Shown: positions 32,440-40,351 of the stretch, one piece after another | How the letters are laid out: each line of letters opens with the position of its first letter | Position numbering within the stretch: the stretch's first letter is position 1 | Assembly (NCBI GenBank): GCA_012729855.1 | Contig: JAAYCI010000085.1 | Span: forward strand, 25,403 to 89,402 | Source of the DNA: Oscillospiraceae bacterium | Lineage (GTDB): Bacteria; Bacillota; Clostridia; Oscillospirales; Ruminococcaceae | DNA: 64,000 nt | Direction of reading: 5' to 3' | The notes under the pieces: model-generated | What the model saw: only the letters and a program-made list of their open reading frames with translations | Databases searched by the model: none | What the model was told of the DNA's origin: nothing | Made by a program: the position numbers and the translations under genes

Positions 32440-32603
32440 AGGGCGTGTTGGCATAAAATGGAATGCACGGATTATTGAGGAAATTTTATACACTCCAAGG
32501 CGGACGATTGAGCAGCCCTTTGTGGGTTGTGATTAAGGACAACGCAGGAATGCGTAAAATTTACCAATAAGACGGGTCGTTAGCTTTTATGCTAACACGC
32601 CCT
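32440..32603. mobile_element. 164-bp MITE-like element with 19-bp terminal inverted repeats
   Basis: AGGGCGTGTTGGCATAAAA (32440-32458) and its inverted copy (32585-32603) match at 18 of 19 positions. The interior is non-coding, AT-richer than the surroundings, and itself partly self-complementary (AAATTTTA and TAAAATTT). It sits between the OadA-like and biotin-carrier genes of one operon, and its right end supplies the TAG stop context of the carrier gene. Confidence 0.75.
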
Positions 32604-32985
32604 AGTTCAGCGTCAGGAACACGTCGCCCACGTTGACGGTGTCGCCCTTGGCCACGTTGATGCTGGCCACGGTGCCGTCCTGCGGGGCGACGATCTCGTT
32701 CTCCATCTTCATGGCCTCCAGGATGACAAGGACATCGCCATCCTTCACGGCCTGCCCGGCGGCCACCTTGATGTCCAGCACGTTGCCGGGCATGGGGGCG
32801 GTAACCGGGATGCTGCCGGCGGCAGCGGCGGGCGCGGCGGGCGCCGCCGGGGCGGCAGCCGGTGCAGGCGCCGCGGGGGCGGCAGCAGGGGCCGGTGCGG
32901 CGGCCACAGGCGGTGCGCCCGCGCCGCTTTCCTGCACGGTAACGTCGTAGGGGGTGCCGTTTACGGTGATGGTGTATCTTTTCAT
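32602..32985 (-). CDS. Biotin carboxyl carrier subunit
   Basis: A 127-aa carrier: N-terminal strand KRYTITVNGTPYDVTVQE, an Ala/Pro hinge (about 22-56), and a biotinyl domain with the target lysine K93 in EAMKMEN. It shuttles carboxyl groups between the carboxyltransferase subunits (1.3S / OadC / MmdC role). ATG 32985 follows GGAGG by about 8 nt. Its stop codon TAG lies exactly at the border of the MITE-like element, so the native C-terminus may have been trimmed or fixed by the insertion; the domain itself looks complete. Confidence 0.9.
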   Translation of the reverse strand: MKRYTITVNGTPYDVTVQESGAGAPPVAAAPAPAAAPAAPAPAAAPAAPAAPAAAAGSIPVTAPMPGNVLDIKVAAGQAVKDGDVLVILEAMKMENEIVAPQDGTVASINVAKGDTVNVGDVFLTLN

Positions 32986-33038
32986 GGATGATTCCTCCAA
33001 AACACAATGATGGGGTGGGGCAGGCCGATGCCTGATGG

Positions 33039-34382
33039 CTACAATGGCATGTTCCCGTGCTTCTTGGGCAGGCGTTGGGCGCGCTTGGTGGCTAAAATAT
33101 CCAGCGCGGTGGCCACGCAGCCGCGCAGGGCGGCGGGGGCTACGGCAAAGTTGGCCAGGCCTGCATTCAGCAGGGCGGTGGCACTGGCCTGCTCGGCTTC
33201 GTACTGGGCAGCGCGCGCGGCGGTCTCGGCCTCAATGGGTTTGTCCGACGCGGCGATCTCGTCGCGGTACAGCACGGTAACGGCGGCGCTGGGCTCCACC
33301 GGGGCGGTCACGCTGCCCTCCAGCGCAATGGTGAGGTCGGCGTTGGCCAATGCGCTGTACACCGGGCCAAAGGTGCGGCCGGCCAGCACGGCCACCTTGG
33401 CGCAGGTGGCGTCGGCATAGGTGGCGGCCAGGCGGGCGGCCTGGCGTATGGCGCCGTCCTCGTCGCTCTGGCTGCTCAGCACAAAGCCGCCGGTGTTTAT
33501 CACGGTAACCAGTGGGATGCTGTAGCTGTCGCACAGGCGTGCAAAGCGGGCGGCCCGGGCGGCGCACAGGCGGCCCAGATAAGTTTCCGGGCCATTGGTG
33601 GCGGTAATGCCCACCACACTGCCGGCCACGGTGGCCAGGGCGGTGGTTACCCCCCCGCCAAAGCCGGCAAACAGCTCCACGGCGCTGTCGGCGTCGGCCA
33701 GGGCCTCTATGGCGCCCCTGCCGGTGTAGGGGGCCAGGCTGAAAGCCGTGGCCGGGGTCTCAAACTCGAAGGTGGCGGTTTCGGCCAGGTTGTTGGCCGG
33801 CAGCAGGGCCAGCAGCTTGATGACCGTCAGCACGGCCTCCGCGTCGCTTTCGGCCACCACGCTGGCAACGCCCGCGTGGGCCGCGCCCTCGGCGCCGCCG
33901 GCGCCCGCCTTGCCATTACCGGCGGCGGCCGCCAGGAAGGGCGGGCTCAAAAACAGCTCGGCGTCACGGGTCATCACGCACAGGTCGGCCGAGGCGGCAG
34001 CCAGCGCGCTGGTGGCGCCGCACGGGCCGGTGACCACCGCGATTTGCGGCACCACGCCCGACAGGGTGGCCGCGGCGCCCGCCAGCCGGCGCGTGCCGGA
34101 CAATACCTTGGCGGGGGTGTCCAGCCTGGTGCCGGGCGCGTTGTAAAAGGTAACCACGGGGCAGCCGGTTTCGCCGGCCATGCGCAGCACCCGCCGGGTG
34201 ATACCGATATCCACCGGGCCCACGGCCTGCCCGGTTTGGCACACGGCGTATACGCCCCGGCCATTCACCATGCCAAAGACAGCGTGCACCGCCCCGCCGT
34301 CGGCTTGGAACAACGGTGTGGTCACGCCTCCGTCAAACAAAGCGCCCAACAGCGCAGAGGCATCCATTTTATCAGCAGCCAT
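33039..34382 (-). CDS. Divergent acyl-CoA carboxyltransferase (12S/MmdA-like) subunit
   Basis: A 447-aa protein with two crotonase-fold halves, aligning with 12S/MmdA/GcdA (which are about 510 aa). The first half has GVTTPLFQADGGAVHAVFGMVNGRGVYAV and SGVVPQIAVVTGPC; the second has GSVVGITATNGPETYLGRLCAARAARFARLCDSYSIPLVTVINTGGF. The usual oxyanion and loop motifs are changed: GGAR reads APGTR, DTPGFLPG reads NTGGFVLSS and GGAY reads FGPVY. It may have altered chemistry or a structural role. ATG 34382 follows GGAGG. It heads the operon with the biotin carrier and the OadA-like subunit. Confidence 0.75.
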   Translation of the reverse strand: MAADKMDASALLGALFDGGVTTPLFQADGGAVHAVFGMVNGRGVYAVCQTGQAVGPVDIGITRRVLRMAGETGCPVVTFYNAPGTRLDTPAKVLSGTRRLAGAAATLSGVVPQIAVVTGPCGATSALAAASADLCVMTRDAELFLSPPFLAAAAGNGKAGAGGAEGAAHAGVASVVAESDAEAVLTVIKLLALLPANNLAETATFEFETPATAFSLAPYTGRGAIEALADADSAVELFAGFGGGVTTALATVAGSVVGITATNGPETYLGRLCAARAARFARLCDSYSIPLVTVINTGGFVLSSQSDEDGAIRQAARLAATYADATCAKVAVLAGRTFGPVYSALANADLTIALEGSVTAPVEPSAAVTVLYRDEIAASDKPIEAETAARAAQYEAEQASATALLNAGLANFAVAPAALRGCVATALDILATKRAQRLPKKHGNMPL

Positions 34383-34420
34383 TTACAATCCTCCAGTTCT
34401 CGGAGTCAAAATCAACACCT

Positions 34421-34450
34421 ATTATACTATATATAGATATGCTTCTACAA
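34421..34450 (-). promoter_or_regulatory. Promoter of the carboxyltransferase operon
   Basis: Minus-strand TTGTAG (34445-34450), 18-nt spacer, TATAAT (34421-34426), about 39 nt before the start codon. Confidence 0.65.
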
Positions 34451-34495
34451 GCGCTGGTTTGACAAAACTGGCAAAAATGCGTCGCGTTTGCATGC

Positions 34496-34527
34496 AAAAA
34501 CCCCCGGAAGTGGCTTCCGGGGGTTTT
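34496..34527 (-). terminator. Terminator after the first AroE-like gene
   Basis: CCCCCGGAAG (34501-34510), 3-nt loop, CTTCCGGGGG (34514-34523), A/T-runs on both sides; it separates the AroE-like genes from the carboxyltransferase operon. Confidence 0.85.
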
Positions 34528-34544
34528 GTTTACAGTGCAGTGGC

Positions 34545-35459
34545 TCAGGTTTGCCAGTGCTTGGGCACGGGCAGGCCGGTGCTGTCGCAGATGATATCCA
34601 CCACCAGCTTGGCGTCGTTGCGGGTGAGGGTGGTGCCGGGGAACAGGAACTCCACCACGGCGGCGGCCTGGTTGGCGGCCATGTCCAGGCCCAGGGCGGG
34701 GTCAAAGCCCTGCTTGCGGGCCTCGATGACGAACTCGGTTTCCACCGGGGCGATAACGCCTTCCATTACGACGCAGTCTTTGGGCAGCTTGGCCAAAAAG
34801 CCCAGGTAGGGGTGCTGCGGCATGCCCGCCATGCCCTGGGCCGACACCTGCACCAGCACGTTGGCCTTGGCCGCGGCGTCGTCCAGCTCTTTTTCGGTCA
34901 GGCCGCCCCAACTCACCTTCATGTTGGTGTTGTCGGCCAGTGTTTGGCCCACGTTCTGGGCGTTGGCCACCGTGCGGTTCAGGATGGTCAGGTGCTCCAC
35001 GCCGCTTTGGGCCAGCTCGTAGCCAATCACGCCGCTGATGCTGCCCGCGCCAATCATCATAACATTGGCGCCTTTCAGCTTGGCGCCCACCGCCTCCAGC
35101 GAGCGGATGGTGCCGATGCCGTCGAAGCCCTTGCCCACCAGCTTGCCGTCTACGGTGGTAACCTGGTTGACGGAGTGGAACAGCCGGCTGGGGGTATCCA
35201 CTTCGTCCAGGAAGGGGATCACGTCGGCCTTGTGGGGCATGGTGAGGGAGAACTTGTCCACATGGAAAACCTTGCAGGCCTCCAGGAAGTCGCCAATATG
35301 GCCCTTTTCCACCTCCATTGGCAGCGAGATGGCATTGATGCCGTTCACCCGGAAAATTTCGCTGAAAGCCGATGAAACACCGGCGCCCTTTTTCAGGGGG
35401 TAGCCAATCAGTGGTATCAGCTTGGTTTCGCCGTCGAACACGCGGTAGTCCAGTTTCAT
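34545..35459 (-). CDS. AroE-like (shikimate/quinate dehydrogenase family) protein, paralogue 1
   Basis: A 304-aa two-domain oxidoreductase. The catalytic lysine region survives as SLTMPHKAD, the aspartate as GKGFDGIG, and the NADP fold as MMIGAGSISGVIGYEL with the LNRT phosphate-binding motif. The substrate-binding Ser pair of true AroE (HSKSP) is absent (GYPLKKGAGVS) and NTDG reads GFDG. Reduction of 3-dehydroshikimate is therefore uncertain; a related keto-acid or quinate-type substrate is possible. ATG 35459 follows GGAGG by 8 nt. It lies 119 nt downstream of a close paralogue. Confidence 0.8.
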   Translation of the reverse strand: MKLDYRVFDGETKLIPLIGYPLKKGAGVSSAFSEIFRVNGINAISLPMEVEKGHIGDFLEACKVFHVDKFSLTMPHKADVIPFLDEVDTPSRLFHSVNQVTTVDGKLVGKGFDGIGTIRSLEAVGAKLKGANVMMIGAGSISGVIGYELAQSGVEHLTILNRTVANAQNVGQTLADNTNMKVSWGGLTEKELDDAAAKANVLVQVSAQGMAGMPQHPYLGFLAKLPKDCVVMEGVIAPVETEFVIEARKQGFDPALGLDMAANQAAAVVEFLFPGTTLTRNDAKLVVDIICDSTGLPVPKHWQT

Positions 35460-35578
35460 AACATACACCTCCGTTTAATGTAACGAACCCTCTTGTGCCC
35501 TGTACATTTTACGGGGAAGGCCCCGGATGTGCCCTGCCGGGCGCCCTCCGCCTTTGGCAACCATAAATGACGGCAAGC

Positions 35579-36484
35579 TTATTGCCAGTGCTTGGGCAGC
35601 GGCTGGCCGTAGCCGGCGCAGATGATCTGCACCATCATCCGCTTATGCTGGTCTTCCAGCGTGAGGTCGAACAGGTTTTTGAAGATGGTGCCCAGCTCGT
35701 GCATGGTCATGTCCAGGCCCAAAATGGGCTCGAAGCCGGCGGCGGTGGCGGCCTTCACAAGGCCGGTGTCGATGGGGGCCATCACGCCCTCCATGACGAT
35801 GCAGCTTTTGGGCAGCTTGTCCACAAAGCCCAGGTAAGCAAAATCGCCCACCACGCGCATGCCCTGGGCCGAGACCTGCAGCATCACGTCGGCCTTTTCG
35901 GCGGCGGCGTCCAGTTCGGCATTGGTCATGCCGCCGGCAACGGATTTCATCTGGGTGTTGGCGTTCAGCTTGTCGGCCACGGCCTGGGCGTTGGCCACCG
36001 TGCGGTTTAAAATGGTGAGGTTGGCCACGCCGTTTTTGGCCAGCTCGTAGCCAATGATGCCGCTGATGCTGCCCGCGCCGGTCATCATCACGCTGGCGCC
36101 CTGAAGCTTGGCGCCGGCGGCTTTCAGCGCGCCCACCGTGCCAATACCGTCGTAGCCACGGCCGTAGTATTTGCCGTCTATGCTGGTGACAACATTCACG
36201 GAACTAAACAGCCGGCTGGCCTCGTCCACCTCGTCCAGCAGGGGGATGATGTCGGCCTTGTGGGGCATGGTGAGGGTGAACTGCTCAATGCCCAGGAATT
36301 TGGCCACTTTCATGAACTCCGGCAGGCTGCCCTTGGCCAGCTTCAGCGGCAGCAGGGTGCGGTTCAGGCCCACAGATTCAAAAAACTTGTTGTAGGCCGC
36401 GGGAATGGGCCCGCCGCCAATGGGGTCGCCAATCATGGGCATGATGCGGGGGTTGGCATAAAACTCGGTGTAAGGCAGTTCCAT
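35579..36484 (-). CDS. AroE-like (shikimate/quinate dehydrogenase family) protein, paralogue 2
   Basis: A 301-aa paralogue of the downstream gene, similar along its whole length (shared TLTMPHKADIIP-type, DGIGT, GAGSISGIIGYEL, ILNRTVANAQ, VSAQGM, PLPKHWQ segments). It has the same departures from canonical AroE: no SKS motif near the start (GDPIGGGPIPA) and GYDG in place of NTDG. Two tandem divergent copies suggest a heteromer or two substrates of one pathway. ATG 36484 follows GGAGG by 10 nt. Confidence 0.8.
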   Translation of the reverse strand: MELPYTEFYANPRIMPMIGDPIGGGPIPAAYNKFFESVGLNRTLLPLKLAKGSLPEFMKVAKFLGIEQFTLTMPHKADIIPLLDEVDEASRLFSSVNVVTSIDGKYYGRGYDGIGTVGALKAAGAKLQGASVMMTGAGSISGIIGYELAKNGVANLTILNRTVANAQAVADKLNANTQMKSVAGGMTNAELDAAAEKADVMLQVSAQGMRVVGDFAYLGFVDKLPKSCIVMEGVMAPIDTGLVKAATAAGFEPILGLDMTMHELGTIFKNLFDLTLEDQHKRMMVQIICAGYGQPLPKHWQ

Positions 36485-36584
36485 AGCAAGTGCACCTCCG
36501 TATAATAAGGGTTATACCCGTACTCAAAAAAGGGGGGATTGCGCAGAACATGGCTTTTACATCAGGGCTTGTGCCCGGGCCCCG

Positions 36585-36929
36585 CTAGCAGAAGGTGAAC
36601 AGATGATCCACCGACACCGGCTGCTCTTTGTCTTTGCAGAACACGCGGAACCACTCAGCCAGCGGGGGATGGCTGAGATTGACGGCAAACAGCTTTGCGC
36701 CGCGGTTGTCGCCCGAGGCGATGCAGGCGCGCACGATGCCGTCCAGCATCACGTTTTGCTCCACGCCGCTGTCCAGCACGGTGGTAACGCCGTCCTCCAC
36801 CTTGAACAGCGCGTGGCCCAGATACTCGGGGCCGTCCATCATGATATAGCCCTCCACCTCGCCGTCAAAGCGGCCGTCGTTCAAAAGGTCTACCACATCG
36901 GGCTCGTCAATGGGGCGCATGGCTAACAT
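36585..36929 (-). CDS. 114-aa protein of unknown function
   Basis: A small acidic soluble protein (MRPIDEPDVVDLLNDGRFDGEVEGYIMMDGPEYLGHALFKVED, later NVMLDGIVRACIASGDNRGAKLFAVN). The strand-helix order and the ACIASGDNRGA segment faintly recall a shortened GNAT fold, but no acetyl-CoA loop is seen. A cluster near the end (WFRVFCKDKEQ) is basic. ATG 36929 follows GGAGG. It precedes the AroE-like pair on the same strand with a 100-nt gap and may be cotranscribed. Confidence 0.6.
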   Translation of the reverse strand: MLAMRPIDEPDVVDLLNDGRFDGEVEGYIMMDGPEYLGHALFKVEDGVTTVLDSGVEQNVMLDGIVRACIASGDNRGAKLFAVNLSHPPLAEWFRVFCKDKEQPVSVDHLFTFC

Positions 36930-36967
36930 AGGGTTTCCTCCAGGGGGTGTGATGATGTGGGCCGGGT

Positions 36968-36995
36968 TTGAAAAACCGGCCCGGTATGTTATACT
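36968..36995 (+). promoter_or_regulatory. Promoter of the small membrane protein
   Basis: TTGAAA (36968-36973), 16-nt spacer, TATACT (36990-36995). The -35 lies in the loop of a GC stem (GGGCCGG / CCGGCCC, 36959-36982). Confidence 0.5.
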
Positions 36996-37062
36996 GGTTC
37001 AAGTTTTACAGCAGCCAACCGGTGCGAAAGCTGCACCGCAGTGCATTTAAGGAGACCACCAC

Positions 37063-37524
37063 ATGCCCAACCAAACCTGGTTCCTGCTGGCCGCCGACAG
37101 CGGGGTGAAAGCCAGCTTCACCGGCGAATGGTCGCTGTACAGCCTGCTGCTGGTGGGGCTGTGTATCTTCATTGGCTTTGTGGGGCTGATAGCCCTGATT
37201 GTGCTGGCCGTGATGGGGCGCTTCCGGGGGCATTTGCCCGAGGATACGCCGCCGGCTGAAACAGGTGAAGCCGCCGACAGCACGAACGAACAGCCTTTAC
37301 CGGCTCATACGCCACAGCCCCGGCGCAAAACCGGCTTGTGGCAGATGGTTGCGGCCGTGGCGGTGGGCGTGGCCTCGCCCCTGTGCTATGCGCTTACCGA
37401 CAACGTTTATGGCCGCATGGTGGCGATGACCGGCGGCACCATCTTGCAGCTGGTGCTGCTGCTGGCACAGATCGTGTTTATCCTGCTGGTGTTTTGGCGG
37501 CAACGGGGGCTGCCGGGGAAATAG
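37063..37524 (+). CDS. Small membrane protein, three predicted helices
   Basis: A 153-aa protein: helix 1 about residues 25-50 (LYSLLLVGLCIFIGFVGLIALIVLAV), a hydrophilic Pro/Glu/Thr linker (about 55-88), then helices at about 93-112 and 122-145. No catalytic motif is visible; the last two helices recall permease tails. ATG 37063 follows AAGGAG by 9 nt. It is isolated between divergent and convergent neighbours. Function unknown. Confidence 0.65.
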   Translation: MPNQTWFLLAADSGVKASFTGEWSLYSLLLVGLCIFIGFVGLIALIVLAVMGRFRGHLPEDTPPAETGEAADSTNEQPLPAHTPQPRRKTGLWQMVAAVAVGVASPLCYALTDNVYGRMVAMTGGTILQLVLLLAQIVFILLVFWRQRGLPGK

Positions 37525-37593
37525 GTTGTCAGACGCTTTGCCCCTGGCAGCCCCGAAGGGCAAAGCCATGTAAATAGGTGCGCATTTGCGTGA

Positions 37594-37624
37594 AGCGGCC
37601 CCTTTACCGGGGCTGCTGTTTTTT
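37594..37624 (+). terminator. Terminator embedded in the 3' end of rluB
   Basis: AGCGGCCCC (37594-37602) pairs with GGGGCTGCT (37609-37617), then GTTTTTT. It ends the plus-strand membrane-protein transcript, and its stem overlaps the last codons of convergent rluB. An upstream stem (CTTTGCCC / GGGCAAAG, 37540-37566) lies in the gap. Confidence 0.7.
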
Positions 37625-38368
37625 GGCGGGGGTTTGCCGGGTGGATTTGCCGGCGCTGCCCTTCAGGGCGTTTACCTCGCCGGGGGTAAGCTCCCGCCAC
37701 TGGCCGGGCTTCAGCATGCCCAGCTTCAGCGGGCCCACGGCGCTGCGGCGCAGGCGGGCCACCTGCAGGCCCACGGCCTCGCACATGCGGCGCACCTGGC
37801 GGTTTTTGCCCTCCCGCAGGGTTATTTCCAGCACGCTGCGGTCGGGGTATTCGGCCACCACCCGCACCGAGGCCGGCATGGTGCGGCTGCCGTCGTCCAG
37901 CGTGACGCCCGAGGCTAAGCGTGTGGTTTGGGCCTCGGTGGCCATGGGGCGCACGGTGGCGCGGTACAGCTTGGCCACCCCGCCTCCCGGGTGGGTGACG
38001 AGGTTGGCAAAGGCGCCGTCGTTGGTAAACAGCAGCAGCCCCTCGCTGTCTTTATCCAGCCTGCCCACCGGGTACACCCGCTGGGGTACGTCGGCCAGCA
38101 GTTCCATCACCGTGCGGCGGCCGCGCTCGTCCTTGGAGGTGGTGAGGTAGCCGCGGGGCTTGTACAGCATGATGTAAACGGGCTGGCGTTTTTTTTCGGC
38201 GCGGATGGTCTCGCCGTCAATGCTCAGCTCGTCGCGGTCCTCCATGCTGTCGCCCAGCTTCACCGGGCGGCCGTTCACCTTGATGCGCCCGGCGGCAATC
38301 ATGGCCTCGGCGGCGCGGCGGCTGCAAATGCCGCGCGCCGCCATCACTTTTTGAATACGCTCTCTCAA
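37604..38368 (-). CDS. rluB: 23S rRNA pseudouridine synthase (RluB/RsuA family)
   Basis: A 254-aa protein: S4 RNA-binding domain at the N-terminus (RERIQKVMAARGICSRRAAEAMIAAGRIKVNG) and the synthase domain with the catalytic Asp in PVGRLDKDSEGLLL; GKNRQVRRMCEAVG near the end is family-typical. It makes a pseudouridine in 23S rRNA, probably helix 89 by homology. TTG 38368 is preferred: AAGGA lies 6 nt upstream and the protein then begins RERIQKV like its homologues; ATGs upstream lack ribosome sites. Last gene of the scpA-scpB-DUF2953-ytfJ-rluB run. Confidence 0.9.
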   Translation of the reverse strand: MRERIQKVMAARGICSRRAAEAMIAAGRIKVNGRPVKLGDSMEDRDELSIDGETIRAEKKRQPVYIMLYKPRGYLTTSKDERGRRTVMELLADVPQRVYPVGRLDKDSEGLLLFTNDGAFANLVTHPGGGVAKLYRATVRPMATEAQTTRLASGVTLDDGSRTMPASVRVVAEYPDRSVLEITLREGKNRQVRRMCEAVGLQVARLRRSAVGPLKLGMLKPGQWRELTPGEVNALKGSAGKSTRQTPAKKQQPR

Positions 38369-38417
38369 TGGGGTTCCTTCCATGGCAGCCATGGGGCCGC
38401 GCTGTGCTATATGGTAC

Positions 38418-38915
38418 TTACAGATCCTTGTCTGTCACAACGGTTTCGTCCACCGTAAAGCTGGCGGGGCCGGGCGCTTCCTCGGTGGGCATGGCGTCGT
38501 CGGCCTCGGGGGTGGCGGCTTTGGCGGCCTTGTCGGCTTTCTTTTTGTCCATAAAGCCCTGCAGCTTGTCCACAATTTCGGGCAGCATGTTCAGCACACG
38601 GTCGATGCTGTTGTCCTTTTCGGCCACCTGGATGAAACGCACGTTGCCATTGTGCAGCACCAGAAAGCCCACCGGCGTGATGGACACCCCGGCGCCGCTG
38701 CCGCCGCCAAACAGGTCTTTGGGGCTTTTGCTGCTCACAAAATCGCTGCCGCCAGAGGTAAAGCCGAAGCTCACCTTGCTCACCGGCAAAATGGTGGAGC
38801 CGTCGGCCGTGTTGATGGGGTTGCCGATAATGGTGTTGGAATCCACCATCTGGCGTATTTTTTCCAGGGTTACGCTCATCAGTCCGCTAATGGGGTGTTG
38901 TTCACCGTTGGCCAT
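38418..38915 (-). CDS. ytfJ: YtfJ/GerW-family sporulation protein
   Basis: A 165-aa protein with the GerW core (ISGLMSVTLEKIRQMVDSNTIIGNPI, TILPVSKVSFGFTSGGSDF, GGGSGAGVSITPVGFLVLHNGNVRFIQV). In Bacillus YtfJ is made in the forespore and helps L-alanine germination; here that is inference. Its C-terminal ~45 residues are a variable charged linker. ATG 38915 follows AAAGGAG by 8 nt. The order scpB-DUF2953-ytfJ-rluB is conserved in many clostridia and implies a spore-forming lineage. Confidence 0.9.
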   Translation of the reverse strand: MANGEQHPISGLMSVTLEKIRQMVDSNTIIGNPINTADGSTILPVSKVSFGFTSGGSDFVSSKSPKDLFGGGSGAGVSITPVGFLVLHNGNVRFIQVAEKDNSIDRVLNMLPEIVDKLQGFMDKKKADKAAKAATPEADDAMPTEEAPGPASFTVDETVVTDKDL

Positions 38916-38965
38916 AGGGGTCACTCCTTTAATGGGCCGGCGGGGCCGGCCGGGTTGGTGGGGCG

Positions 38966-39673
38966 TTACTTTTTTATGGTGTTGGCCGGCTGGCTGGCCG
39001 GCCGGTGGGTGCCGTTGCGTTTGGCCGCGGCCTTGCGCCGCCGCTTGGCGGCGCGGATGACCTTGCGGGAGTAGCGGCGCTTTTTGGACGCCAGGAACTG
39101 CCTGAGGAACACGATGCCCATGACAAAAACAATGCCGGGCGAGAACTTGAGCTTGCAGGCAACCAGCATCTGGTCGCTGAACTGGTCGGCAAAATCGGGG
39201 ATGAGCTCCAGGCGCTTGTAGTGCACCTTGAGCCGGCCCTGCAGCACGGCGCGCGCCCCGCCGATGACCGCCTGCAGCTGCCCGCAGCGGGTGGCGGTGT
39301 CGGCGGCGTCGCCGGCGTATACCGGCAGCACCAGCTGCACGCCGGTGATGCGCAGGTGCTTGAAGAACACTTTGAGTGCCGCCAGGCCAGCCTTCACCAG
39401 GCGCTTGATGAGCGCGAGGGTCTCCTGCCGGGTGCGCTCCTTTTTCTTGCTTTTTTTGTCGGCTTTGGGGGGCTTTTCGCGCTTGGGCTTTTTGGGCTTC
39501 TTTTCCTTGCGGGGCTTCATGGGAAACAGCGTGATGCGCACAAACAGCACCCGCAGCTTTACCGTGAGCTGCCCGCCCCGAAAAGAGACGCTGACCGCCG
39601 CCGGCAGGATGAGCACCAGCAAAACCAGGCACAGCAGCCCCAGGAAAAACCATCCAATGATCGCTCCAACCAT
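38966..39673 (-). CDS. DUF2953 membrane protein
   Basis: A 235-aa protein with an N-terminal membrane helix (about 3-27, IIGWFFLGLLCLVLLVLILPAAV), a very Lys/Pro-rich linker (PRKEKKPKKPKREKPPKADKK, about 54-75), the DUF2953 beta domain (about 85-200) and a basic C-terminus. Function is unknown; its steady neighbour is the YtfJ gene. ATG 39673 follows GAGG by 8 nt. Confidence 0.8.
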   Translation of the reverse strand: MVGAIIGWFFLGLLCLVLLVLILPAAVSVSFRGGQLTVKLRVLFVRITLFPMKPRKEKKPKKPKREKPPKADKKSKKKERTRQETLALIKRLVKAGLAALKVFFKHLRITGVQLVLPVYAGDAADTATRCGQLQAVIGGARAVLQGRLKVHYKRLELIPDFADQFSDQMLVACKLKFSPGIVFVMGIVFLRQFLASKKRRYSRKVIRAAKRRRKAAAKRNGTHRPASQPANTIKK

Positions 39674-39697
39674 GGGCGAGACCTCAAAAGTGGGAAG

Positions 39698-40351
39698 TTA
39701 CACGCTGTTGTCGGCGGGGATGTCGTCGGGTGTGGCAAACAGGCTGCCGTCTGCGTTCAGGGCAGCCAACCCGCCCGGGTCTTCGGGGGAAAGGCCGTCG
39801 GCCGGCAGGGCGGCAAACAGGTCGGCCTCGCCGGGGGCGGCGTCACCATGCAGGGGCGGCAGCTCGGCCAGTGAGGCAATGCCAAAGGCCCGCAGGAAGG
39901 CGTCGGTGGTGCGGTAGGCGATGGGCCGCCCGGGCAGGTCCAGCCGGCCGGCCTCGGCAATCAGCTCCTTTTCGCCCAGGTTGGCCAATGTGTGGGAGGA
40001 GTCCACCCCGCGCACCTGGTCAATGAACGCGCGGGAGACCGGCTGGTTGTAGGCGATGATGGCCAGCACCTCCAGTGCCGCCGGGGTAAGCGGGGTGTTA
40101 CGGCGGGTATCCAGCGCTTTTTTTACCACCTCGCCGCTGGAGGACTTGGTGGCGAACTGCCAGCCGCTCTCCAGGCGTATCAGCTGGATGCCGCGTTCCT
40201 CGGCCTCGCAGCCGTCCCGCAGGGCCAGCAGCAGGCGCTCCAGCAGGGGCTCCTCCACCTCCAAAATATCGGCCAGGCGGGCGGGGGTAAGCGGCTCGGC
40301 ATGGGCGAACAGCACGGCCTCCAGGTGGGCTTTCAGTTGTTTCAGTTCCAA
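39698..40351 (-). CDS. scpB: Segregation and condensation protein B
   Basis: A 217-aa condensin accessory subunit with tandem winged helices (KAHLEAVLFAHAEPLTPARLADIL; LEVLAIIAYNQPVSRAFIDQVRGVDSS). It dimerises and binds ScpA in the SMC complex for chromosome segregation. The acidic C-terminal tail (about 175-217) is long. TTG 40351 follows AAAAGGAG by 9 nt and overlaps the scpA stop by 10 nt; homologues start M-E-L-K as here. Confidence 0.92.
   Translation of the reverse strand: MELKQLKAHLEAVLFAHAEPLTPARLADILEVEEPLLERLLLALRDGCEAEERGIQLIRLESGWQFATKSSSGEVVKKALDTRRNTPLTPAALEVLAIIAYNQPVSRAFIDQVRGVDSSHTLANLGEKELIAEAGRLDLPGRPIAYRTTDAFLRAFGIASLAELPPLHGDAAPGEADLFAALPADGLSPEDPGGLAALNADGSLFATPDDIPADNSV

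Noticed and set aside
30969..34382. Complete membrane oxaloacetate decarboxylase sodium pump
   Set aside because: No OadB or OadG gene is present; the set fits a soluble transcarboxylase-type complex better.
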